A DNA stretch of 7,501 bases. Origin: Kiritimatiellia bacterium. Lineage in GTDB: Bacteria; Verrucomicrobiota; Kiritimatiellia; RFP12; DVOR01. Under the pieces are notes generated by a model. It had not been told where the DNA came from and searched no databases. It saw nothing but the letters and a program-made list of their open reading frames with translations. Below are positions 1-6,813 of this stretch, one piece after another. Each line of letters starts with the position of its first letter. Position 1 is the first letter of the stretch. The DNA lies in assembly GCA_900771325.1 (NCBI GenBank), contig CAAGNN010000110.1, forward strand, positions 1 through 7,501. The letters are read 5' to 3'. The translations under genes and the position numbers were made by a program.

Positions 1-1
1 A

Positions 2-111
2 GGGTCAACCTGGGGCGGGTCGAGGGTCACCCGGGGGCGGGTCGGGGGTCAACCTGGGGCGGGTCGAGGGTCAACCCGGGGCGGGTCGAGGGTCAACCCG
101 GGGCGGGTCGA
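2..111. repeat. 22-bp tandem repeat array, about 5 units
   Basis: Five consecutive 22-bp units occupy 2-23, 24-45, 46-67, 68-89 and 90-111. Each begins GGGTCAACC (GGGTCACCC in unit 2), has a central GGGGCGGGTCG and shows only 1-4 differences from its neighbours. The last two units are identical. There are no spacers, so this is not CRISPR. The array may continue to the left of the window, since it is in phase at the first bases. A degraded copy of the same sequence lies in opposite orientation at 6855-6928. No function can be read from it. Confidence 0.9.
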
Positions 112-403
112 GGAGCTGGGGCTTGGAGCTAGGCGCTCGCTGACGCTCGCTGCGCGGCAAATATGCCGCGCCACAGAAGGCCGAAGACGCTATGCCAACA
201 CCGCCGAAAGTAGGAGGAGAGCTGGCCTTTCGGTAAGGGAGCCCCGAGCCGGGCGGGGTGGAGGCCAAGCGCGGCCATTGGAGCGGCCGGGGTGCCGGGT
301 GAGCGCGGCCTGGGGTGGGGCCAGAGTTTCTTGGGGTGCGGGGGCGTTGCCCCCCGCGCCGAGGGATTGGGCCACCATCATGCCATTAGCGAGGGTGCCC
401 GGA
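112..403. other. Non-coding stretch with scattered hairpins
   Basis: No convincing gene is present. Visible structures are a perfect 8-bp hairpin at 152-171 (arms GCGCGGCA/TGCCGCGC, loop AATA), a 7-bp inverted repeat at 204-210/227-233 (CCGAAAG/CTTTCGG), and a G/C hairpin at 338-357 with a GTT loop and one bulge. None is followed by a T-run, so none is a classical terminator, although the 152-171 hairpin could end a transcript entering from the left. The Shine-Dalgarno-like GGAGGAG near 213-219 is not followed by a start codon at a usable distance. Confidence 0.6.
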
Positions 404-490
404 GGGTGCCCTCGTCGGGGTGGAGCGCACTGCGCTCCCGAGGTGCAGGGCGAGCAGCCCTGCCCAGGGGTTCGGGGGCGAGTAGCCCCC
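404..490 (+). repeat. Interspersed triple-hairpin repeat, left copy
   Basis: An ~87-bp element contains three adjacent perfect hairpins: 422-438 (7-bp stem, loop ACT), 445-463 (7-bp stem GCAGGGC/GCCCTGC, loop GAGCA) and 474-490 (6-bp stem, loop GAGTA). A closely matching copy lies in the opposite orientation at 6708-6790, with the same hairpin order and nearly the same loops. This places it in a dispersed repeat family of REP/MITE-like character. It ends just upstream of the promoter of the TPR gene. It contains no gene; open frames across it in both copies give similar artefactual peptides. Confidence 0.85.
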
Positions 491-507
491 GGGTGCGCCG
501 CCGCCGT

Positions 508-536
508 TTGTATCGGCGGCTGGGTTGTGGTAGAAT
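508..536 (+). promoter_or_regulatory. Probable sigma-70-type promoter with extended -10
   Basis: The -10 box TAGAAT (531-536, 5 of 6 consensus) is preceded by TGG, an extended -10. A weak -35 TTGTAT (508-513) lies 17 bp upstream. The -35 falls in the loop of a 7-bp inverted repeat (500-506/514-520, GCCGCCG/CGGCGGC), which could be an operator or chance in G/C-rich DNA. The expected start near 543 would give a ~20-nt leader before the ATG at 565. It is the only good promoter upstream of the three-gene operon. Confidence 0.65.
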
Positions 537-564
537 GGGGCCCATTCGTGAGAGAAGTTGGTTT

Positions 565-2556
565 ATGAAGCAAATGAATAGGATTTGGTGCGTATTGGCG
601 TGGCTGCTGGTGGCGGTTGCGGCGTGGGGGCAATCGGTCTTCGATATGCCCAGGCTCTTTCCGCAGCATAAGCGGACGCTTTCGCAGTTTGTGGAGGCGT
701 TGGGGCGGGGGGACCTCTTGGCGGCGGAGAGTGCGGCGCGCGCGGGGGTGAAGCTCTTCCCGCAGGATGCGAATTGGCACTACAACGTGGCGTGCGTCTG
801 TGCGCGCGCGGGGCGGACCGAGGAGGCGCTTGACTGGCTGAAGAAGGCGGTGGAGCGCGGCTTCGTGGACATCAAGCAGTTGGAGGGGGATACGGATTTG
901 TGCGCGGTGCGGGGGTTGCCGGGGTATAAGGCGGTGCTCGCGCAGGCGCGGGAGGCGGCGAAGGTGGGCGCGCAGAACGCGACGCTCTCGCGGGCGCTGG
1001 TCGCGCAGGTGCAGGTGGGGGCCGAGGCGGAGGTGAATGAGCGCAACACGCAGTGGGAGTGGGATCCGCGCAACGGCGGGTATATGACCACGCTCGTGCA
1101 GTTGCTGCCGCCGAAGGGAGCGATTGACCGCGCGAACTACGCCGGGCCGTTGGCGGAGGTGGTCCGGCCGATGCTCTCGGCGGAGGGGTGCGCGGGTCTA
1201 CTCTATGTGAACCGCGACGAGGACCTCTGCGCGGTGCGCTACGAGGCCTTTCCGGGGCTGACGCCGGTCCTCTACGGCGAGGCGGCGCAGCAAGCGAAGG
1301 CGCACAAGGGGTTGGCTAACGGGATCTTCTCGACGGGGCTGTCGGTGGTGCCGGTGGTGGGGAATGCCTCGGTGATGATGGGGAACTCGATCTTCTGGCG
1401 CTCAATCCCGCGCGGGATCTCGTCGGATGCCGCGGCGATGGGGCTGGCGTACCGGCTGGCTGCGGCGAACCAGCTCTATGTCTACGACGCGACGGTCGAT
1501 TACTCCCCGGTCTTCCTGGGGGACCTGCTCTACGCGCGCAACCCCGCTATCATCGCGTCGGCCGACCTCGCCAGCGCCGAGAAGCCCGACGCAAAGGGTG
1601 CGCAGCGCGACTTGACCGAGCTCATCCTGGCTGCCATCGCGGTGATGACCCCCGAAGCGAAGCGCGAGATGCTCCAGCAGGGCGCGTTGGTGGCCACGAT
1701 GCAGCGGCTGCTGCGCGAGCACGTGCGCGGGAGTGAAGGCTACCTCACCGCCTCGGCCCATCCGGCGGTCTTCGACCCCAAGCAGATTGATGGCGAGGCG
1801 CTGCTGCGTGCGGCCCACGCCCTGACCCCCGAGGCGCTGCCCCCCGCCCTGGCCCTGGCGGTGCGCCAGGAGACAATGCCCGTGCAGTTCGTCGATTACT
1901 TCGACCTGGTGGGCGGAGAGCGCATTGCCGACACGCCCAACTGCATTACGCGCATTGTGCGTGGGCGGGAGCTGACGCGCCGGCTGACTGTTGAGGCCGC
2001 GAGCCCCGAGCGGGGGATGACCTATCGTTGGTTCGTGGTGCAGGGCGATGCGGCGAAGGTGCGCCTGCGGCCGCTGACGAGCTCCGGGGCGATGTGCACC
2101 ATCGAGGTGGATTACCAGGCGCCGGCCGAGGTGGCCGGGCGACTCTCGCGCCGGGTGGAGGTGGCCTGCGTGGGCGTGCGCGCCGATGGCGTAATGTCCG
2201 CGCCCGCCTTCGTCGCCTTCCGCACCTTGGGCAACGAGCGGCGGAGCTACGACGCGCAAGGCCGCTTGGAGGCCATCGACTACCGCGCCCCTGAAAGCGG
2301 CTATATCTACGAAGACCCGGTGCTGACCGCCTTCAAGAACTGGCGCGACACCTACCATTACAGCGAGAGCGGCCGTTGCGAGGGCTGGACGCGCCTCTCG
2401 GCCAGCGGCCAGACGCAGGACTTTGACGCGCAGGGGCGGCGGATTGTCGCCCCCGGACAGGTGCAGAAGGTCACCTATGTGCCGCGGATGAACCAGGGGG
2501 CCGACGGCGTGCACGCCCCCGCGCTCGAATTGATGCAGATGGACGCAACGAAGTGA
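565..2556 (+). CDS. Secreted TPR protein with Ig-like and YD-like C-terminal segments, function unknown
   Basis: This 663-residue protein has no recognised function. Its N-terminus is a classical signal peptide: a short charged start, a hydrophobic core at about residues 8-20 and likely cleavage after AWG at residue 22. There is no lipobox Cys, so it is probably periplasmic or exported. Residues 36-130 form tetratricopeptide-like helices (AESAARAG..LFPQDA, WHYNVACVCARAGRTEEAL) ending in a 'TPR end-of-group' style tail (DTDLCAVRGLPGYKAVL). Residues 135-440 are mostly helical and unrecognised. Residues 467-555 (YRWFVVQGD, IEVDYQAP) look like a PKD/Ig-type beta domain. Residues 559-628 resemble YD/RHS-like strands (SYDAQGRLEAIDY, FDAQGRRIV). 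The frame stays open upstream to 292, but that part crosses the repeat and the promoter. ATG 565 fits the signal peptide, with a weak purine-rich GAGAGAAG upstream. It is the first gene of an operon, 13 bp before the permease, which suggests an envelope role tied to transport (inference). Confidence 0.85.
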   Translation: MKQMNRIWCVLAWLLVAVAAWGQSVFDMPRLFPQHKRTLSQFVEALGRGDLLAAESAARAGVKLFPQDANWHYNVACVCARAGRTEEALDWLKKAVERGFVDIKQLEGDTDLCAVRGLPGYKAVLAQAREAAKVGAQNATLSRALVAQVQVGAEAEVNERNTQWEWDPRNGGYMTTLVQLLPPKGAIDRANYAGPLAEVVRPMLSAEGCAGLLYVNRDEDLCAVRYEAFPGLTPVLYGEAAQQAKAHKGLANGIFSTGLSVVPVVGNASVMMGNSIFWRSIPRGISSDAAAMGLAYRLAAANQLYVYDATVDYSPVFLGDLLYARNPAIIASADLASAEKPDAKGAQRDLTELILAAIAVMTPEAKREMLQQGALVATMQRLLREHVRGSEGYLTASAHPAVFDPKQIDGEALLRAAHALTPEALPPALALAVRQETMPVQFVDYFDLVGGERIADTPNCITRIVRGRELTRRLTVEAASPERGMTYRWFVVQGDAAKVRLRPLTSSGAMCTIEVDYQAPAEVAGRLSRRVEVACVGVRADGVMSAPAFVAFRTLGNERRSYDAQGRLEAIDYRAPESGYIYEDPVLTAFKNWRDTYHYSESGRCEGWTRLSASGQTQDFDAQGRRIVAPGQVQKVTYVPRMNQGADGVHAPALELMQMDATK

Positions 2557-2569
2557 CAGGACTGGAACT

Positions 2570-4204
2570 ATGAAGAAACGCTTTCACCTTTCGCCCCTCA
2601 CGCAGAAGCGCTTGGACCGCTTCCGCCGCTCGCGCCTGGCCTTCTGGTCGTTGAAGCTCCTGGTGGCGCTCTATGTGGTGAGCCTCTGCGCCGAGATGAT
2701 TGCCAACGCCAAGCCGCTCTTGATGCGCTATGAAGGCGAGTGGAGCTTCCCCTTCCTGCGCGCCCAGCCGCCCGAGGCCGTCCTCAAAGCCGCCGGCGAG
2801 ACGAGTCACGTGGATTACCGCTCCTTCGTCGAGAGCCCCGCCTTCACGGCGAACCCCAAGAACTTCGCCCTCTTCGCCCCGGTGCGCTACTCGCCGGGCG
2901 AAACCCTTAACGCCCAGGACCTCGAGAAGGATAAGCGCGTCACCGTCTCGCTCGTGCCCAATCAGCCCATCGGCCGCTTTAACCTGACGCGCGACTACGC
3001 CCTCATCCGCCAGGATAGCTGCGAGCAGTTCTTCCCCGGCGTGAACTTGCGCGACGAATGTGCCAACCTGGCCGACCTCATCGAGCTCTCCCCCGAGCTG
3101 CGCGCGGAGATCAACCGCCGCTTCCTGGGCGAGGCGTGCCCAGCCTTCGAGCAGGAGGTCTCGCCAATGGTCCTGCGCGCCTTCCCGTGGAAGTCGCTCG
3201 TGCTCACCCTCGCGCCGACCCCGGGCGACACGCTCCCCGCCTCGCTGCGCATCAACCTCCACGCCATCCTCCCTGGCGGCCAGCGCTTCCTGCCCAAGCA
3301 AAGCTACGTCTTCAAGCACGGGGCGGAGGGCGAGGTGGAGTTGGAGGCCCGCGAAGGCGAGGCCCTCCCGCCCGAAGCCCTCCTCGCGCAGCTGCGCGCC
3401 TGGGCCAAACGCGGCTTTGAGAAGGACATCACCGCCGCCGACGGCTTCTCCTGGAGCGACGAGGGTGGCACCCATTACACCGTCTACTCCGGCAACAACA
3501 TCCGCTTCCCCTTCCCGCCCACCCGCCGCCACATCTTTGGTCTGGACGGTTCGGGGCGCGACGTCTTCTCGCGCATTCTCTACGCCACGCGCATTGCGAT
3601 GAGCTTCGGCCTCTTGCTGGCCATCGCCGCCACCGCGCTGGGGATGACCATCGGCGCCATCCAGGGCTTCTTCGGCGGCAAGGTGGATATCGTGATGCAG
3701 CGCTTCACGGAGATCTGGGCCGCGCTGCCCTTCCTCTACATTATGGTGCTGGTCGGCTCAGTCTTCGGACGGAGCTTCTGGCTGCTCCTGCTGGTCTACG
3801 GCCTCTTCTGCTGGATTGGCCTCTCCTACTACATGCGCGCCGAGTTCCTGCGCCTGCGCAACCGGCCTTTCGTCGCGGCGGCGCGCTGCCAGGGCCTCAG
3901 CAACGCGCGCATCATCTTCCGCCACGTGCTGCCCAACGCCCTCACGCCGATCATCACCCTCTTCCCCTTCCTCCTCGTCGGGGCCATCGGTGCGCTCGTC
4001 TCGCTCGACTTCCTGGGCTTTGGTCTGCCGCCGCTGACGCCGAGTTGGGGCGAGCTGCTCAACCAGGCGCAGGTCTACCGTTGGGCGTGGTGGCTGATTC
4101 TCTTCCCGTCTCTGGCCATCTTCACGGTGATGTTCCTCACGGTGATGGTCGGCGAGGGCGTGCGCAACGCCTTCGACCCCAAGCCTTTCAGCAAACTTCA
4201 GTAA
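2570..4204 (+). CDS. Peptide-type ABC transporter permease, YejE/OppC-like, with enlarged periplasmic domain
   Basis: This inner-membrane permease belongs to the YejE/OppC/DppC family, which imports peptides or related solutes. The N-terminus (FWSLKLLVALYVVSLCAEM at 26-44, then ANAKPLLMRYEGEWSFPF) matches the YejE pattern of one helix followed by 'NDKPLLVRYDG.W.FP'. The core resumes at PTRRHIFGLDGSGRDVFSRI (317-336), then YATRIAMSFGLLL, GFFGGKVDI and five further membrane segments to about 530. The EAA coupling loop is at about 435-456 (VAAARCQGLSNARIIFRHVL then PN), and LDFLGFGLPPLTPSWGELL (479-497) is diagnostic of the family. E. coli YejE is about 341 residues; this one is 544. The excess lies between helices 1 and 2 (about 106-312), includes Cys151, Cys164 and Cys190, and should be periplasmic. 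A weak AGGA precedes the ATG. It is translated in an operon with the ATPase 12 bp downstream. No YejB/OppB partner or binding protein is in the window. Confidence 0.93.
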   Translation: MKKRFHLSPLTQKRLDRFRRSRLAFWSLKLLVALYVVSLCAEMIANAKPLLMRYEGEWSFPFLRAQPPEAVLKAAGETSHVDYRSFVESPAFTANPKNFALFAPVRYSPGETLNAQDLEKDKRVTVSLVPNQPIGRFNLTRDYALIRQDSCEQFFPGVNLRDECANLADLIELSPELRAEINRRFLGEACPAFEQEVSPMVLRAFPWKSLVLTLAPTPGDTLPASLRINLHAILPGGQRFLPKQSYVFKHGAEGEVELEAREGEALPPEALLAQLRAWAKRGFEKDITAADGFSWSDEGGTHYTVYSGNNIRFPFPPTRRHIFGLDGSGRDVFSRILYATRIAMSFGLLLAIAATALGMTIGAIQGFFGGKVDIVMQRFTEIWAALPFLYIMVLVGSVFGRSFWLLLLVYGLFCWIGLSYYMRAEFLRLRNRPFVAAARCQGLSNARIIFRHVLPNALTPIITLFPFLLVGAIGALVSLDFLGFGLPPLTPSWGELLNQAQVYRWAWWLILFPSLAIFTVMFLTVMVGEGVRNAFDPKPFSKLQ

Positions 4205-4212
4205 GGGAGAGG
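4205..4212 (+). promoter_or_regulatory. Ribosome binding site of the ATPase gene
   Basis: A GGGAGAGG purine run starts immediately after the permease stop codon (4202-4204) and ends 4 nt before the ATG at 4217. It fixes that start and suggests efficient reinitiation or independent translation within the operon. Confidence 0.7.
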
Positions 4213-4216
4213 ACCT

Positions 4217-5200
4217 ATGAGCGCCCAAGCCCAACCCCTCTTGCAGGTGCGCAATCTCACGATTGCCTTCGAGAACGACGAAACCCGCCAGGCCGTCACC
4301 ACCGTCCAGGATGTCTCCTTCGAGGTCAACCGCGGCGAGATCCTCTGCGTGGTCGGCGAGTCCGGCTGCGGCAAGTCGGTCTCCTCAATGTGCATTCCGC
4401 GGCTGCTCCCCTCGCCCCCGGCCAAGATTCTCGGCGGCGAGATTCTCTTCGAGGGCGTCGACCTCCTCAAGCTGCCCATCGCCAAGATCCGCGCCTACCG
4501 CGGCAAGAAGATTGGTGTCATCTTCCAGGACCCGATGACCGCCCTCTCCCCGCTCGTGCGCATTGGCGACCAAATCGTCGAGGCCGTGCGCATCCACGAC
4601 ACGCAGATCACCAAGGAGGGCGCGCGCGCCAAGGCCCTCGCCTGGCTCGAGAAGGTCGGCATCCAGAACCCGGCCCTCGCGATGCGCTGCTATCCCTATG
4701 AGCTCTCCGGCGGCATGCAGCAGCGCGTGATGATTGCTATGTGCCTCATCCTCGAGCCTCAGCTCATCATCGCCGACGAGCCCACCACCGCCCTCGATGT
4801 CACCATCCAGGCCCAGGTCCTCGAGCTGATGCTCCAACTGCACAGCAAGGATTCCGGGATGATCTTCATCACCCACGATATGGGCGTGGTCTACAAGATG
4901 GCCGACCGCGTGGCGGTGATGTACGCCGGCCAGGTGGTCGAGCAGGCCCCCGCCGCCGAGTTCTTCGCCGGCCCCAAGCACCCCTACGCCCGCGCCCTCC
5001 TCGAGGCGCTCCCCTCCCACGCCACGCGCGGCAAGACCCTGCGCGCCATCCCCGGTCAGGTCCCCAGCCCCGGCCACTACGCCCTCGGCTGCCGCTTCTC
5101 CGACCGCTGCGACTGCGCCCGCGAAGCCTGCGCCACCACGCCCCCCGACCTCCGCACCCTCCCCTCCGGCCGCCTTGTCCGCTGCCCGTTCGCTGAGTGA
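4217..5200 (+). CDS. Oligopeptide/dipeptide ABC transporter ATP-binding protein, OppD/DppD-like
   Basis: This 327-residue cytoplasmic ATPase energises peptide-type ABC import. All nucleotide-binding motifs are present: Walker A GESGCGKS (47-54), Q-loop Gln104 in FQDPMTALSPLVRIGDQ, signature LSGGMQQR (163-170), Walker B LIIADE (183-188), D-loop TALD and switch His220 (FITHD). The C-terminal tail has the oligo_HPY hallmark, KHPYARALLEALPS (254-267), followed by the Cys cluster C292, C298, C300, C305 and C323 in the GCRFSDRC...CP arrangement typical of OppD/DppD. Length matches single-domain OppD/DppD (about 320-340) and not the fused double ATPase YejF (about 530), although the neighbouring permease is YejE-like. 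No OppF/DppF partner follows; the next gene is unrelated. The gene ends the operon. The substrate cannot be told from sequence. Confidence 0.95.
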   Translation: MSAQAQPLLQVRNLTIAFENDETRQAVTTVQDVSFEVNRGEILCVVGESGCGKSVSSMCIPRLLPSPPAKILGGEILFEGVDLLKLPIAKIRAYRGKKIGVIFQDPMTALSPLVRIGDQIVEAVRIHDTQITKEGARAKALAWLEKVGIQNPALAMRCYPYELSGGMQQRVMIAMCLILEPQLIIADEPTTALDVTIQAQVLELMLQLHSKDSGMIFITHDMGVVYKMADRVAVMYAGQVVEQAPAAEFFAGPKHPYARALLEALPSHATRGKTLRAIPGQVPSPGHYALGCRFSDRCDCAREACATTPPDLRTLPSGRLVRCPFAE

Positions 5201-5201
5201 A

Positions 5202-5236
5202 GTTGACAGTCGACAGGAAACAGTCGACTGTTCGCT
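5202..5236. repeat. Heptamer-phased repeat with palindrome (CAGTCGACTG)
   Basis: Directly after the ATPase stop the sequence falls into 7-bp steps (GTTGACA, GTCGACA, GGAAACA, GTCGACT, GTTCGCT). It contains a perfect 14-bp palindrome at 5219-5232 and an alternative 9-bp stem 5206-5214/5223-5231 with an 8-nt loop. The stem could end or attenuate the operon transcript, but no T-tract follows. It appears related to the heptamer runs at 5347-5378 and 6814-6843. Confidence 0.6.
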
Positions 5237-5283
5237 AACGCGACAAAGGTGCTCTCGGGGGACTCTCTTCTCCTCCTCAGGCT

Positions 5284-6690
5284 ATGTGCGTAGAAGACGG
5301 CACCCCTACATCCATTAGCCCCCTGCCGCTCCGTCGCGGCACGCGCGCTGTCCGCTGTCCGCTGTCCGCTGTCCGCTGGGCCGGCGCGCTCACCATCGTC
5401 CGCGCGCTGCGCGAGCGCGGCTTTACCGCCTACTTCGCCGGCGGCTGCGTGCGCGATGCCCTGCGCGGCGCGCCCATCAAGGATATCGACATCGCCACCT
5501 CCGCCACCCCCGAAGAGGTCGCCGCGCGCTTCCCCGCCCAGAGCGTCGGCGTGGGCAAGGCCTTCGGTGTGATGCTCGTGGTCCTGGACGGCATCTCCTA
5601 CGACGTGGCCACCTTCCGCACCGACGGCGGTTACCAGGACGGCCGCCACCCGCAGTCCATCGCCTACGCCCCTGCCGAGCACGACGCCCAGCGCCGCGAC
5701 TTCACCGTCAACGCCCTCTTCTACGACCCCCTCGCCGAGCAAATCATCGACTACGTCGGCGGTCTCGACGACCTCCGCGCCGGAGTCCTGCGCACCGTCG
5801 GCGACCCCCTCCGTCGCTTCCGCGAAGACCGTCTCCGCCTCCTGCGCGCCATCCGCTTCGCCGCCGTCTGCCAGTGGCGCATCGAGCCGGCCACCTGGCG
5901 CGCCCTCTGCGCCGAAGCCCCCCACCTCCCCTGCGTTAGCGCCGAGCGCATCCGCACCGAGTTCCTCCGCACCCTCTGCGAAGCGCCCACCCCCTCCGTC
6001 GCCCTCGACCTCCTTGCCGGTAGCGGTCTCCTCGCCACCTTCTTCCCCGAACTCCTCGCCCTGCGCGGTTGCCTCCAGGACCCCACCTGGCACCCCGAGG
6101 GCGACGTCTGGCGCCACACCGCGCGGATGCTCGACCTCGCCCCCGCCCCCCGCGCCCCCCGTCTGGTCTGGTCCATCCTCCTGCACGACATTGGCAAGCC
6201 CGCCGCCCTCCAAATCGGCACCAAGCCCGACGGCTCCCCCGCCTATCGCACCCCCAACCACGCCGCCATCGGCGCCGAGCGAGTCCCCGAAATCCTCCGC
6301 CGCTTCAAGGAGAGCCGCGAGACGATTGAGGCGGTCACCACCGCCGTGGCCGGCCACATGCAGTTTGTCGAGCTCCCCAAGATGAAGCCCGCCACCGCCC
6401 GCCGCTTCCTCGGTCGCCCCACGATCGAGCTCGAGCTCGAACTCCACCGCCTCGACTGTCTCTCTTCCCACGCCAAGCTCGAGCTCTACGATCTCGCCCG
6501 CGAGCGTCTCGCCCAATTCGCCGCCGAGCCAATCCTCCCCCCGCCCCTCCTCACCGGCCGCGACCTCCTCGCCCTCGGCTTCACCCCCGGCCCCCCCCTC
6601 GGTCGCCTCCTCAAGGCCGCCTACACCCGCCAACTCAACGGCGCCTCCCGCGAAGAGCTCCTCGCCTTCGCCCGCGATAACGCCCCCTAA
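5284..6690 (+). CDS. CCA tRNA nucleotidyltransferase / poly(A) polymerase family protein with HD domain
   Basis: This class II polymerase-beta-fold enzyme adds or repairs the CCA end of tRNAs, or adds poly(A) to RNA in some relatives. Catalytic signatures are YFAGGCVRDAL (50-60), the metal-binding DID at 67-69 in KDIDIATSATPEEV, RRDFTVNAL (137-145), the YVGGLDDLRAGVLRTVGDP hinge (157-175) and RFREDRLRLLRAIRFA (178-193). A probable HD phosphohydrolase domain follows: His278, LLHDIGKP with His301-Asp302, and His326 in the NHAAIGAE segment. At 468 residues it is normal for the family. CCA addition is more likely than poly(A) synthesis, but sequence alone does not settle this. The N-terminus is odd: about 35 residues precede the conserved start of the fold (ALTIVRALRERG), and residues 22-33 are encoded by a heptamer repeat. 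ATG 5284 is the only standard in-frame start, and it lacks a Shine-Dalgarno (upstream is TCTCCTCCTC). Codons end overwhelmingly in C, unlike the G-ending codons early in the TPR gene. Confidence 0.92.
   Translation: MCVEDGTPTSISPLPLRRGTRAVRCPLSAVRWAGALTIVRALRERGFTAYFAGGCVRDALRGAPIKDIDIATSATPEEVAARFPAQSVGVGKAFGVMLVVLDGISYDVATFRTDGGYQDGRHPQSIAYAPAEHDAQRRDFTVNALFYDPLAEQIIDYVGGLDDLRAGVLRTVGDPLRRFREDRLRLLRAIRFAAVCQWRIEPATWRALCAEAPHLPCVSAERIRTEFLRTLCEAPTPSVALDLLAGSGLLATFFPELLALRGCLQDPTWHPEGDVWRHTARMLDLAPAPRAPRLVWSILLHDIGKPAALQIGTKPDGSPAYRTPNHAAIGAERVPEILRRFKESRETIEAVTTAVAGHMQFVELPKMKPATARRFLGRPTIELELELHRLDCLSSHAKLELYDLARERLAQFAAEPILPPPLLTGRDLLALGFTPGPPLGRLLKAAYTRQLNGASREELLAFARDNAP
5347..5378 (+). 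repeat. Heptamer microsatellite (GCTGTCC)4.6 inside the coding frame
   Basis: Four exact GCTGTCC units (5347-5374) are followed by a partial fifth (GCTG). They lie within the N-terminal coding part of the CCA enzyme. Because the unit is not a multiple of three, gain or loss of one copy would put ATG 5284 out of frame with the catalytic domain. Confidence 0.92.
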
Positions 6691-6707
6691 CGAAGCGCTG
6701 TGCGTGA

Positions 6708-6790
6708 GGGCTGCTCGCCCCCACACCCCTCGGCAGGGCTGCTCGCCCTGCACCTCGGGAGCGCGGTGCGCTCCACCCCGGCCGACGCGC
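6708..6790 (-). repeat. Interspersed triple-hairpin repeat, right (inverted) copy
   Basis: This is the reverse complement of the element at 404-490. Matching hairpins are 6758-6774 (GGAGCGC/GCGCTCC, loop GGT), 6733-6751 (GCAGGGC/GCCCTGC, loop TGCTC, i.e. GAGCA on the other strand) and 6708-6720 (GGGC/GCCC, same loop). It starts 17 bp after the CCA gene stop and could act as a structured 3' end for that transcript, although no T-run is present. Confidence 0.85.
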
Positions 6791-6813
6791 CCTCTGGGCA
6801 CGTCGGCTATGGA

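Noticed and set aside
2..111. CRISPR array
   Set aside because: The 22-bp units are directly adjacent with no unique spacers.
211..219. Shine-Dalgarno-like TAGGAGGAG as the start of a small gene
   Set aside because: No ATG, GTG or TTG follows within a usable distance.
292..564. N-terminal extension of the TPR gene frame upstream to 292
   Set aside because: It would translate the interspersed repeat and the promoter, and would place a clear signal peptide about 90 residues inside the protein. The ATG at 565 is the sensible start.
1402..3532. Minus-strand open frames of 370 and 353 codons at 1402-2514 and 2471-3532
   Set aside because: Antisense shadows of the TPR and permease genes with H/R/G/A-rich composition and no domain. 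They overlap each other and the operon genes.
5203..5231. TTGACA at 5203-5208 as a promoter for the CCA gene, or the following hairpin as a terminator
   Set aside because: No -10 element lies at 16-18 bp spacing, TTGACA is part of the heptamer repeat, and no T-tract follows the hairpin.
5077..6801. Long minus-strand open frame of 574 codons opposite the CCA and ATPase genes
   Set aside because: It consists of low-complexity G, E, A and V runs, shows no motif, and is the antisense of two genes with intact catalytic motifs. GC-rich, C-ending codons on the + strand keep this frame open by chance.
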